The translations under genes and the position numbers were made by a program. The notes under the pieces are model-generated. The model made no database searches. It was given only the letters and a program-made list of their open reading frames with translations, and had not been told where the DNA came from. Below are positions 36,751 to 45,600 of a stretch of 64,000 nucleotides of DNA, piece after piece. The stretch's first letter is position 1. Each line of letters starts with the position of its first letter. The stretch covers positions 62,001-126,000 of the forward strand of contig NZ_VDCS01000012.1 in NCBI RefSeq assembly GCF_006265225.1, written 5' to 3'. Source of the stretch: Allotamlana fucoidanivorans. GTDB taxonomy: Bacteria > Bacteroidota > Bacteroidia > Flavobacteriales > Flavobacteriaceae.

Positions 36751-36835
36751 GCTGCGTTAGGGATTGAAGCGGCATCCTTTTTTGAGGAAGGAAAAAAAGA
36801 TATAGCGAAAAGCCTGACCCTTGGGTAACGCTAAA
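36751..36835 (+). ncRNA. Structured RNA element resembling the Flavo-1 motif, between nirB and nirD
   Basis: The segment has compensatory outer pairing, GCGTTA (36754-36759) with TAACGC (36826-36831) and GGG/CCC next to it, an inner GGC/GCC pair (36771-36773 with 36812-36814) and an A/T-rich hairpin ATCCTTTTTT / AAAAAAAGAT. From memory the sequence 'GGGATTGAAGCGGCATCC' is typical of Flavo-1 RNAs found in many flavobacterial intergenic regions; their function is unknown. It fills the nirB-nirD gap, so it might process or stabilise the message or form a separate RNA. The family name was not verified. Confidence 0.6.
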
Positions 36836-36865
36836 AAAAGAATAACGGATACAAATTTTAAAGAT

Positions 36866-37243
36866 ATGCAAGAAATACTTAGTCGATACGAAACGGTTAC
36901 AGAAGATGCCGTAAACGAATGGTTTAGAGTGGGGGAAGCCACTGATTTTCCAGAAAATAGCGGCGCCTGTATTAAGTATAAAAACAAGCAAATAGCTGTT
37001 TATAATTTTTCTAGAATAGGAAAATGGTACGCTACTCAAAATTTGTGCCCGCATAAAATGGAAATGGTGCTTTCTTTGGGAATGATAGGTGATAAAGATG
37101 ATATTCCTAAAGTAGCTTGCCCCATGCATAAAAAGAACTTTTCTTTAGAAGATGGAAGTGGTTTAGGAGGTAATGATTTAAAAATAGCAACTTATCCTGT
37201 TAAAATTGAAAACGGAAATGTGTATATTGGCTTTTCGGATTAA
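36866..37243 (+). CDS. nirD: Nitrite reductase small subunit (Rieske-type)
   Basis: 125 residues from the ATG at 36866 (MQEILSRYE). A TTG at 36821 would give 140 residues, but it lies inside the structured RNA, so the ATG is chosen. The Rieske-like site is 'LCPHKMEM' and 'ACPMHKKNF' (CxH and CxxH), so in contrast to many NirD proteins the 2Fe-2S ligands are present. It accompanies NirB in nitrite reduction. Confidence 0.92.
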   Translation: MQEILSRYETVTEDAVNEWFRVGEATDFPENSGACIKYKNKQIAVYNFSRIGKWYATQNLCPHKMEMVLSLGMIGDKDDIPKVACPMHKKNFSLEDGSGLGGNDLKIATYPVKIENGNVYIGFSD

Positions 37244-37266
37244 CGAATAGACCAAAATACATAAAA

Positions 37267-37851
37267 ATGAAGCCGACAAGATTTGAAACCGCAATAGCTT
37301 TAATTGATAAAGCCAATTCTGAAGATATAAATACATACCAAGTTGCGGGTATGGACTACCCTAAAGAGTTATTATACTCGCAGCGTATGACACGCAAATT
37401 ATTACAGTTTGAGCCTAATGCTTCAAAGGCGTTACAAATTGCAGCAAGAGCACAGCATATATGCCGTTGGAAAATTGCGCGTGATGAATATCCAATGGAT
37501 AGGGTGGGCTATTTAAAATGGCGTGAAACCCTAAAAAAGATGCATGCTGATTTAACGGCCGATATCTTAAAATCGGTAGGCTATGATGATCAGTTTATTG
37601 ATAGAGTAAAAGCTATTATTCTTAAAAAACTGATTAAGAAAAATGAAGAATCACAAACACTTGAAGATACCATATGCTTGGTGTTTTTAGATTATTATTT
37701 TGAGGAGTTTGCAGATAAGCATAACGACGAAAAGATTATTGATATTCTTAAAAAAACCTGGGTTAAAATGTCTGATAAAGGGCACGAAGCAGCTTTAAAG
37801 CTTCCGTATTCAGATAAAAGTTTGGCCTTGGTAAAACAAGCTATTTCTTAA
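37267..37851 (+). CDS. DUF4202 domain protein
   Basis: 194 residues, all-helical, soluble. The conserved core is 'ALQIAARAQHICRWKIARDEYPMDRVGYLKWRETLKKMHADLT', with His/Arg spacing that recalls HD-type domains, then 'QTLEDTICLVFLDYYFEEFADKH'. The biochemical role is unknown. It sits 23 nt after nirD and 10 nt before the sensor kinase, so it belongs to the nir operon, which points to a role in nitrogen assimilation. Confidence 0.85.
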   Translation: MKPTRFETAIALIDKANSEDINTYQVAGMDYPKELLYSQRMTRKLLQFEPNASKALQIAARAQHICRWKIARDEYPMDRVGYLKWRETLKKMHADLTADILKSVGYDDQFIDRVKAIILKKLIKKNEESQTLEDTICLVFLDYYFEEFADKHNDEKIIDILKKTWVKMSDKGHEAALKLPYSDKSLALVKQAIS

Positions 37852-37861
37852 ATGTAGGCCA

Positions 37862-39679
37862 ATGACAAAAAACAGTAATTCATTAGACCAAAGTACGTTT
37901 GATAAATTACGCAGTTTATATGTTCTTGCCTTAAGTACTATTGCGGTATCAGTTATAGTAAGTCAAATTTTAATACGAACACATCTTAGTAGGCAAGAGA
38001 GCGACTCTACGGTTATAAATGTAGCTGGGAGACAACGTATGCTAAGTCAGAAGTTAACTAAGGATATCGTCTCAATTGCTTCAGAAACCAATTTTCAAAG
38101 AAAGGTTGAGTTAAAAGATAAGATTAAAGAAACCTTGCATCTTTGGGAATTGTCGCACGTGGCCTTGCAGTATGGCAATGATAGTTTAGGGTTACCTAAA
38201 ACCAATAGTAAGGTAGTAACTTCAAAGTTTAAACTAATCAATCCTATTTTTGATACCATTAGCTTGGCTTCTAAGGCTATTATTGAAAAGATTGAAAACG
38301 TACCACCGCTTCCGCTAGAGGCCTACATGGCGGATATAAATAAGGTAACGAGTCATGAAGCGGCTTTTTTGACATTGATGGATGATATTGTGAATCAATA
38401 TGATTTAGAGGCCGATGAAAAAGTAGAGTGGTTAAGAAAGTTAGAGCTATGGCTTACAGCTTTAACCTTGATTATTTTGTTGGGTGAATTTTTATTCATT
38501 TTTTGGCCTGCGGCAAAATCGGTAAAATCTATTCTGGCCGATTTGTTGTTGGCAGAAAGTCGCGCTAAGAAAATGGCTTTTGATGCTGATATATTAAGTG
38601 CAGCAAAAGAAAAATCTATTAGAGAGCTGAGAGCTTTAAGTCGCGCCATGGATGACACTCTATTATTTGCCAGAATTTTACCAAATGGGAGTGTGGTACA
38701 TATGGGGAATAAATTTTCAAGGTTATTTAATTATTCAAAATTTAATGATAATGTGTTGTTTTGGAATGTGATTTCTCCCAATGAAAATGAAAGAGTGGTT
38801 ATTGAAGATTTGATAGTGAAGCATAAAAAAACGGGATGGCAAGGTGAGGTTAAAGCAGGAACTAAAGAAGGTAAAGATATTTGGTTAGAGTTAGCAATGA
38901 TTCCTTATACCCCAACAGAAGAAAAATCTGAATTGTTAATCATAGCCTCTGAAATAACAGATCGAAAGAAAGCACAAATTGAAATTGATAGGTTGACTAC
39001 AAAAAGCTTTGAGGAAAAGATGAGTCAGCAGAAAATTATTTCAAGTAAAATCATTGAAAATCAGGAGAAAGAACAGAATAGGATAGCCAAAGATGTTCAC
39101 GATGGCATTGGCCAAATGCTCACTGGTTTAAAATATAACTTAGAAAGCATTGATGCCAATGATGTAAAAAAAGCTGCTGCTAAAATTGAACATTTAAAGG
39201 AGCTAACGTCAAACATTATCAAAGGGGTTAGAACAGCAACTTTTAATCTTACACCGCCAGAACTAACAGATCATGGTATTGTACCAGCTATTATAAAGCT
39301 AACACATGAGTTAAGCAGACTTACAGGAAAAGAAATTGTATTTTTCAATAAAACAGACTTTAATCAACGATTAGATTCACTTACTGAGATTAATATATAT
39401 CGTATCACTCAAGAAGCCATAAATAATGCCATTAAGTATGCTGAATCTACGCATATCATTGTATCCTTATCACATAGTAAAAATATATTGAGCTTGGTAG
39501 TTGATGATAATGGTAAGGGGTTTGATCCTAGGACCATAAAGCGCATAAAAACAGGTGATGGAGGAATGGGTATGACCTTTATGCGTGAGCGCATCAATTA
39601 TATTGGAGGACGTTTGTTTCTAACGTCTGAAGAAGGAAAAGGGACACGTGTAACACTTAATATTCCTTTAAATGAATAA
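37862..39679 (+). CDS. NarX-like sensor histidine kinase (PilJ/P-box sensor, PAS, HisKA_3)
   Basis: 605 residues. TM1 (about 17-36), then a periplasmic PilJ-type helical domain (about 37-190) beginning with 'INVAGRQRMLSQKLTKD', which matches the P-box helix that binds nitrate/nitrite in NarX/NarQ. TM2 is at about 192-215, a PAS domain at about 255-370, a coiled coil (370-400), HisKA_3 with phospho-acceptor H413 (KDVHDGIGQML) and an HATPase domain (DDNGKGFDPR, GDGGMGMTFMRERI). No HAMP domain is obvious. Its 3' end overlaps ridA by 8 nt, and the cognate response regulator follows ridA. Confidence 0.9.
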   Translation: MTKNSNSLDQSTFDKLRSLYVLALSTIAVSVIVSQILIRTHLSRQESDSTVINVAGRQRMLSQKLTKDIVSIASETNFQRKVELKDKIKETLHLWELSHVALQYGNDSLGLPKTNSKVVTSKFKLINPIFDTISLASKAIIEKIENVPPLPLEAYMADINKVTSHEAAFLTLMDDIVNQYDLEADEKVEWLRKLELWLTALTLIILLGEFLFIFWPAAKSVKSILADLLLAESRAKKMAFDADILSAAKEKSIRELRALSRAMDDTLLFARILPNGSVVHMGNKFSRLFNYSKFNDNVLFWNVISPNENERVVIEDLIVKHKKTGWQGEVKAGTKEGKDIWLELAMIPYTPTEEKSELLIIASEITDRKKAQIEIDRLTTKSFEEKMSQQKIISSKIIENQEKEQNRIAKDVHDGIGQMLTGLKYNLESIDANDVKKAAAKIEHLKELTSNIIKGVRTATFNLTPPELTDHGIVPAIIKLTHELSRLTGKEIVFFNKTDFNQRLDSLTEINIYRITQEAINNAIKYAESTHIIVSLSHSKNILSLVVDDNGKGFDPRTIKRIKTGDGGMGMTFMRERINYIGGRLFLTSEEGKGTRVTLNIPLNE

Positions 39680-40061
39680 AACACAACGAACATTAATTAG
39701 TTCAGGCTCTACATTTGAAAAGGAGATTGGATATTCAAGAGCTGTTGTTCAGGGTGATTGGGTGTTTGTGTCTGGCACAACAGGGTATAATTATACTAAT
39801 ATGACCATTAGTAATGATATTGTTAAGCAGACCGAACAATGCATTTTAAACATTAAAGAGGTACTCGAACAAGCAGAAAGTTCTTTACAGGATATTGTAC
39901 GGGTCTCTTACATTTTACCCAATGCTGATGATTTTAAGAAATGCTGGCCTGTTTTAAAGAAATATTTTGGAACGGTAAAGCCAGCAGCAACTATGATTTC
40001 TGCGGGATTAGCTAATGATAACATGCTGATTGAGATAGAAGTAACAGCCCTTAAAAGATAA
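39672..40061 (+). CDS. RidA-family protein
   Basis: 129 residues of the RidA/YjgF/UK114 fold: 'GYSRAVVQGDWVFVSGTTGYN', 'QTEQCILNIKEVLEQAESSLQDIVRVSYILPN', 'KYFGTVKPAATMISAGL' and 'MLIEIEVTALKR'. Archetypal RidA uses an Arg near 105 to deaminate 2-aminoacrylate; here the corresponding position is 'VKPAATM', without that Arg, so it is likely a different subgroup (Rid4-7-like). It overlaps the sensor kinase gene by 8 nt and precedes the response regulator by about 50 nt. Confidence 0.88.
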   Translation: MNKTQRTLISSGSTFEKEIGYSRAVVQGDWVFVSGTTGYNYTNMTISNDIVKQTEQCILNIKEVLEQAESSLQDIVRVSYILPNADDFKKCWPVLKKYFGTVKPAATMISAGLANDNMLIEIEVTALKR

Positions 40062-40063
40062 AA

Positions 40064-40094
40064 TAAGTAGTATTACTTAATTTTATTACTTTTG
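40064..40094 (+). promoter_or_regulatory. Response-regulator promoter with the nitrate-locus palindrome
   Basis: TAAGTAG-TA-TTACTTA (40064-40079; core TAAGTA-N4-TACTTA is perfect) precedes the -7 element TACTTTTG (40087-40094). The site is placed so that the regulator gene could control itself. Confidence 0.55.
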
Positions 40095-40113
40095 CAGATA
40101 TAATTTGAACCGT

Positions 40114-40779
40114 ATGGATGTAATAAATGTTGTACTTGCTGATGATCACGTGTTAGTACGTGATGGTATTAAAGCATTGTTAGAAGACCAATCAGGTGTC
40201 GTGGTTATTGATGAAGCTTCTAATGGAAAAGAGGCTATAGATATTGTTGATAAAAATAGACCTCATGTTTTAATTGTAGATATCAGGATGCCAGAAATGA
40301 ATGGTATTGAGGTAGTAGGTGAGGTTAAAAAGCACTATCATGATGTGAAAACATTGGTGCTATCTATGCACGATTCAGAGGAATATGTGATTCAAGCTAT
40401 ACAAGCTGGAGCAGATGGGTATTTGTTGAAAGGAGCTAGTAAGGAAGAGTTTTTAAAAGCTTTGAATAAGGTAGCTTCCGGAGGTAAATATTTTACAGGT
40501 GATGTTTCTGCTATTATCATGAACAATTTTGTAAATGGTAATACCAGTACCGCTGTAGATGCAAAAGTAGAAGTAAAAGAAGATCCGTTTAAGCTTACTA
40601 AGCGTGAAAAGCAAATATTGGCTTTGGTGCTCCAGTTAAAAAATAATAAAGACATTGCTGAAGAATTAAAAATTAGTAAAAGAACAGCCGAAGTACATCG
40701 ATTTAATCTCATGAAAAAAATGGATGTTAAAAATTTAATGGAGCTTAGTAATAAGGCCAAAGAATTTCAGTTAATCTAA
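40114..40779 (+). CDS. NarL/FixJ-type response regulator
   Basis: 221 residues from the ATG at 40114 (MDVINVVLADDH); a TTG nine bases upstream is also possible. The receiver domain has acidic pocket 'LADDHVLVRDG', phospho-acceptor D56 (LIVDIRMPEMNG), 'LSMHDSEEYV' and Lys in 'YLLKGAS'. The C-terminal LuxR-type helix-turn-helix is at about 155-215 (LTKREKQILALVLQLKNNKDIAEELKISKRTAEVHRFNLMKKM). It probably pairs with the P-box kinase two genes upstream to form a nitrate-responsive system. Confidence 0.93.
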   Translation: MDVINVVLADDHVLVRDGIKALLEDQSGVVVIDEASNGKEAIDIVDKNRPHVLIVDIRMPEMNGIEVVGEVKKHYHDVKTLVLSMHDSEEYVIQAIQAGADGYLLKGASKEEFLKALNKVASGGKYFTGDVSAIIMNNFVNGNTSTAVDAKVEVKEDPFKLTKREKQILALVLQLKNNKDIAEELKISKRTAEVHRFNLMKKMDVKNLMELSNKAKEFQLI

Positions 40780-41077
40780 TCAACTTCACCTTCTCTGTTT
40801 TTTTTAAGCAAATACTTTTTTATCAAGCATGTATTTGTCCTTGTATTCTAGTCAATTTTAAGTAAGTCACTGCCAAAATAAGGAGGTTTACGTATGATTC
40901 AAGAGTTTTTACAACATTAAATTCTTAAAATCGCATTAATTTTAAATCATATTTTATCAAATAGTTAAAATGAGACTTCTAAAATTATCAACCTCACATT
41001 TTTTCCTACTTACTTAATTTTTGTAAGCATAAATTAAGTATTAATACGTAGATTTGTACGTATAAAAGTACTTGATT
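40780..41077. other. 298-nt intergenic region upstream of narK
   Basis: Contains a possible 8-codon leader ORF (ATG 40894-40896, stop at 40920) preceded by a perfect AAGGAGG Shine-Dalgarno (40880-40886), then about 90 nt of AT-rich DNA, and at its right end the narK promoter with several TACTTA/TACGTA half-sites. No larger ORF is seen. Confidence 0.45.
41011..41056 (+). promoter_or_regulatory. narK promoter with clustered nitrate-locus palindromes
   Basis: TACTTAATT (41011-41019) and AATTAAGTA (41032-41040) form a 9-bp inverted repeat. The second arm also starts TAAGTAT-TA-ATACGTA (41035-41050), one mismatch from the nirB palindrome. As at nirB, its last TA begins the -7 element TAGATTTG (41049-41056). 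Another TACGTA (41057-41062) and AAGTACTT (41066-41073) follow before the ATG at 41078. Confidence 0.55.
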
Positions 41078-42505
41078 ATGAATACTACAGCACAAACTAA
41101 GTCTACAACATTAAATTTGTTAAATCTGAAAAACGTTTCAATACGCACCTTTTGGATTACCGCCATTTCCTTTTTTCTTTGCTTTTTTGCATGGTTTGGT
41201 ATAGTACCATTTATGCCAGATGTGGTTAAAGATTTGGGTTTAACGCCAGACCAGAAATGGAATTCTATTATCCTTGCCGTGTCAGGAACAGTATTTGCCC
41301 GGTTACTTATTGGTAAATTATGTGATAAGTATGGGCCAAGATTATGTTACACTTGGTTGCTTATGCTAGGCGCTATTCCTGTAATTTTATGTGGATTGGT
41401 GCAAACGCCGTTACAATTTTTAACATGCAGATTGTTTATTGGTTTTATTGGCGCCTCTTTTGTTATAACTCAGGTACACACTTCTTTAATGTTTGCGCCA
41501 AATATAGTGGGGACAGCTAATGCTACTTCAGCAGGCTGGGGAAATCTTGGCGGAGGAGCCAATAGATTAGGTATGCCAATTATTGCAGCCGCTGTTGTTG
41601 GTTTTGGAGTTGCCGAAGGAGAGGCCTGGAGATACTCTATGGTTATAGCGGGTATAGTTTGTTTTGTTATGGGTATTGTGTATTATTTTTTCACCCAAGA
41701 TACACCTCAGGGCAATTTTAAAGATTTGAAAGCTTCAGGAATTGAAATAGAAAAGAAGAAAGATCAAGTTGGTTTTGCTACCGTTTTAAAAGATTATAGA
41801 ACATGGATATTATTTTTAGTATATGCCTCTTGCTTTGGTATTGAATTGACGGTATATGGTACTATGGATGATTATTTACAAAATACATTTCAGCTTGAGC
41901 GTGTAACCGCTGGAAATATAGTGTTGTCTTTTGCACTTATGAATATATTTGCCAGAACTTTAGGTGGTTTCTTTGGCGATAAATTTGGAAAATTAAAAGG
42001 GTTACGAGGTAGAGTATTGTTCTTATCTGGTATTCTTGCTGTTCAAGGCGCTATGTTGATGACCTTCTCAACAACTACTAGTGTTGTTGTTGGTATCGCA
42101 TTTTTAATATTATTTAGTTTATCAGTTCAAATGGCTGAGGGAGCTACATTTTCTGTGGTGCCATTTATAAACAAAAAAGCAATTGGATCTGTTTCTGGTA
42201 TAGTTGGGGCTGGAGGTAATGTAGGGGCATTTTTAGCTGCTATGTTATTAAAATCACAATCGGCTGTAGCCGAAAAAACAGCTATTGCAGCAAATCAGGG
42301 TTTAGGTGAAGAAGCCATAAAAGCTGCACAATCTGCAGCTTCAGCTACCGCAGTGTCTAGTGGGTATTTCATAATTGGTGCCATAGTGGTTGTAACTGCG
42401 GTAGTTTCTTTAGCTATTCGTTTTTCAAGTGAAGATGAAAGTGTGGCCGCTAATGATGCAAATGTTAGAGCAGAAGACTTAGTGCCAGTAAAAGTAAAAA
42501 GCTAA
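41078..42505 (+). CDS. narK: NarK/NasA-type nitrate/nitrite MFS transporter
   Basis: 475 residues from the ATG at 41078; the in-frame TTG six bases earlier is less likely. Twelve membrane helices. Both nitrate-signature motifs of the NNP family are present: 'AGWGNLGGGANRLGMP' in TM5 and 'GIVGAGGNVGAFLAAML' in TM11, along with the MFS 2-3 loop 'RLLIGKLCDKYGPR'. It imports nitrate for the reductase encoded next. The C-terminal tail is acidic. Confidence 0.94.
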   Translation: MNTTAQTKSTTLNLLNLKNVSIRTFWITAISFFLCFFAWFGIVPFMPDVVKDLGLTPDQKWNSIILAVSGTVFARLLIGKLCDKYGPRLCYTWLLMLGAIPVILCGLVQTPLQFLTCRLFIGFIGASFVITQVHTSLMFAPNIVGTANATSAGWGNLGGGANRLGMPIIAAAVVGFGVAEGEAWRYSMVIAGIVCFVMGIVYYFFTQDTPQGNFKDLKASGIEIEKKKDQVGFATVLKDYRTWILFLVYASCFGIELTVYGTMDDYLQNTFQLERVTAGNIVLSFALMNIFARTLGGFFGDKFGKLKGLRGRVLFLSGILAVQGAMLMTFSTTTSVVVGIAFLILFSLSVQMAEGATFSVVPFINKKAIGSVSGIVGAGGNVGAFLAAMLLKSQSAVAEKTAIAANQGLGEEAIKAAQSAASATAVSSGYFIIGAIVVVTAVVSLAIRFSSEDESVAANDANVRAEDLVPVKVKS

Positions 42506-42629
42506 ATTTAAACATTGATTTTTATTAAATCTGGAAAATAGAGAATCAATTTTATAGTATTCAGAATAATGAATGAACCATTTGTTTCTCGTTATAATAT
42601 TGTATTACTTAGTATAAAAGTTTGTCTGA

Positions 42630-45600
42630 ATGATTAAAAGTGAAGTAAAAACAACGTGTTCTTATTGCGGAGTTGGCTGCGGAATTATTGTAAAAAAAGA
42701 CAATAATAATAAGGTTTTTGTTGAGGGCGATAAAGACCACCCGGTTAACAAAGGGATGTTATGTTCAAAAGGTATGAACTTGCATTATGTGGCTAATGAT
42801 ACTTCAGATAGAATTTTATACCCTGAAATGCGTTGGAGCAGATCACATCCTAGAGAGCGCGTGAGTTGGGATGATGCTTTAGATAGGGCTGCAAGTGTTT
42901 TTAAATCGATCATAAAAAAGCATGGGCCAGATAGCGTTGGTTTTTACGTGTCAGGACAAAGTTTAACCGAAGAATACTATATAGCCAACAAGCTAACCAA
43001 AGGTTTTATTGGTACTAATAATATTGACACCAATTCCAGACTTTGTATGAGTTCTGCTGTGGTGGGCTATAAAAAAACCTTTGGAGAAGATAGTGTTCCC
43101 ATTTCATACGCCGATATCGAATTGGCAGACACGTTTTTAATTACTGGAGCAAATCCAGCATGGTGTCATCCTATATTATTCAGAAGGCTTGAAAAACATA
43201 AAGAAGAAAACCCTCATGTAAAAATAATAGTTGTAGATCCTAGAAAAACTGATACAGCGAATTTTGCAGATTTGCACTTACAATTACTTCCAGGAACCGA
43301 TGTTATTTTATACAATGCCATTGGCCGTTGTTTATACAAAAGCGGATTGATTGATGAAGGTTTTATTTCAAAATATACAGATGGTTTTCAAGAGTATAAA
43401 AGTTTAATTTTATCTACATCTTTAAAAGAAGCTTCCAAACAATGTGGCGTTTCAGAAGATGATATTAAAAAGGCTGCAAAATATATTGGGCTTTCTAAAG
43501 GCTTTATCAGTATGTGGGCCATGGGATTAAATCAAAGTGTGGTGGGTACAGATAAAAATGTATCCTTATTAAACCTTTCATTAATCACAGGTCAAGTAGG
43601 TAAACCAGGTTCAGGACCGTTCTCACTTACAGGACAACCCAATGCTATGGGAGGTAGAGAAGTAGGCGGCATGGCTAATTTATTAGCCGTTCACAAAGAT
43701 TTGATGAATGAAGAACACCGCCGAGAAGTAGCGCAGTTTTGGGGAGTAGGAAAAATAAATCCGAAACCAGGCTTAACAGCAACTGAAATGTTTGATGCCC
43801 TTGAAAGTGGAAAACTGAAAGCGGTTTGGATAGCCTGCACCAATCCGTTGGTTAGTTTGCCAAATTCAAACCGTATTGAAAAAGCCATGAAGAATGCCAA
43901 GTTTGTAGTGGTTCAGGATATTTCTTATAAATCTGATACGGTGCATTTTGCCGATTTGGTGTTGCCTGCAGCCGCATGGTTAGAGAAAGAAGGTACCATG
44001 ACAAATTCTGAAAGACGGATTTCATATTTACCAAAAGAGATAGAAGCGCCGGGCGAAGCTAGACCCGATGTAGAAATATTCTGTGATTTTGCAGAGCGCA
44101 TGGGCTACAGAGGTTTTAATTTTAATAATGCCAGTGAGATTTATGACGAGTATGCTTCTATGACCAAAGGAACTAATATTGACGTGTCTTTTCTCAACTA
44201 TGACAGACTGAAAAATGAAGGCACTTTTCAATGGCCAGTACCAGAGTACAGACATCAAGGAACAGCCCGATTGTTTGAAGATAAAAAATTCTATACGCCT
44301 TCAGGAAAAGCACAGTTCAATGTTCCAAGTAAAACATATAATACATCAGTACAGCCAAATTCTGATTTTCCGTTGATATTAACCACTGGTCGTGTTAGAG
44401 ACCAATGGCATACTATGACAAAAACCGGTAAAGTATCACGATTAAAAACCCATTACCCTAAGCCCGTTTTAGAAATAAACCCTATTGATGCTTATTTATA
44501 TAAGATTGAAGACGGTGATATTGTAGAGATTAAAGGAGAAAATGGAGTAGTACGCGTGCGTGCTAATGTTACAGAAAATATAAAAAAAGGCGTTGTGTTT
44601 TTGCCTATGCACTGGGGAAAACAATTGCAAAGTAATTTAAACAGAGCCAATAACTTAACAAATACGCATGTAGATCCAACTTCTAAAGAACCCGATTTTA
44701 AGTTTACCAGAGTTTCAGTATCAAAATACAAAAAGAAAGTTGAAAAAATCATTATTGTAGGTGCTGGTGCTGCGGCATTTAGGTTTGTTCAAAATTACAG
44801 GGAATACAATCAGGCTGATGAAATTCATGTGTTTTCTAAAGAACCCAATCTTTTTTACAATAGGGTGTTACTTCCTGAATATGTAACCGAAGAATTAACT
44901 TGGGAACAATTATTAAAGATTAAAGAGAAAGAACTGGGTAAGTTAAATATTCATCTGCATCCAGAAACATCCATATCAAAGATTGATAAGGTTAGTAAAG
45001 TAGTAACTGATACTAATAATGAAAATCACAGTTTTGATAAATTGATATTGGCAACAGGCAGTAGAGCGTTTATTCCTAGTGATGTTCAAATTGATTTACC
45101 AGGACGCTTTACCATGCGTAATAAAAAAGATGCAGACGATTTCAAGGCGTATTTAGATGCTACAGGTTTGCCTCCAGAAGAGCAACATGTAGTTATTGTT
45201 GGAGGTGGTTTATTGGGCTTAGAATTAGCTGCTGCTATGAAGCACAAAAATGCTAAGATCACCATTGTTCAAAGAGCTTCACGCTTAATGGAGCGTCAGT
45301 TAGATAAGATATCGAGTAAGTTGCTAGCCTTAGATGTTCAAGAACGTGGTATTCAAATTTATTTTGATAATGAGGTAAGTACCGTATTTGACGATGATGA
45401 AACAGGTGAATTAAACATCACACTAAAAAGTGGAAAATTCATCACGGCCAACGCTATTGTTTATGCTATTGGAACCATTCCCAATGTTGAAATAGCCAGA
45501 GAGAATGGTATTTCTTGCAGAAGAGGGGTTGTTGTAAATCAGCATTTACAATCATCACATCCAGATATTTTTGCCATTGGAGAAATAGCAGAGTTTAACA

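Noticed and set aside
36821-36865. TTG-initiated N-terminal extension of nirD
   Set aside because: The codons lie within the Flavo-1-like RNA; the ATG at 36866 gives a normal family length.
36680-37129. 149-codon minus-strand ORF opposite nirD
   Set aside because: It lies antisense to nirD and the structured RNA; composition and sequence do not resemble a protein, and the plus-strand frame has clear Rieske motifs.
42596-42611. Fourth copy of the nitrate palindrome upstream of the nitrate reductase gene
   Set aside because: Only the right half (TACTTA) is recognisable; the left arm does not match.
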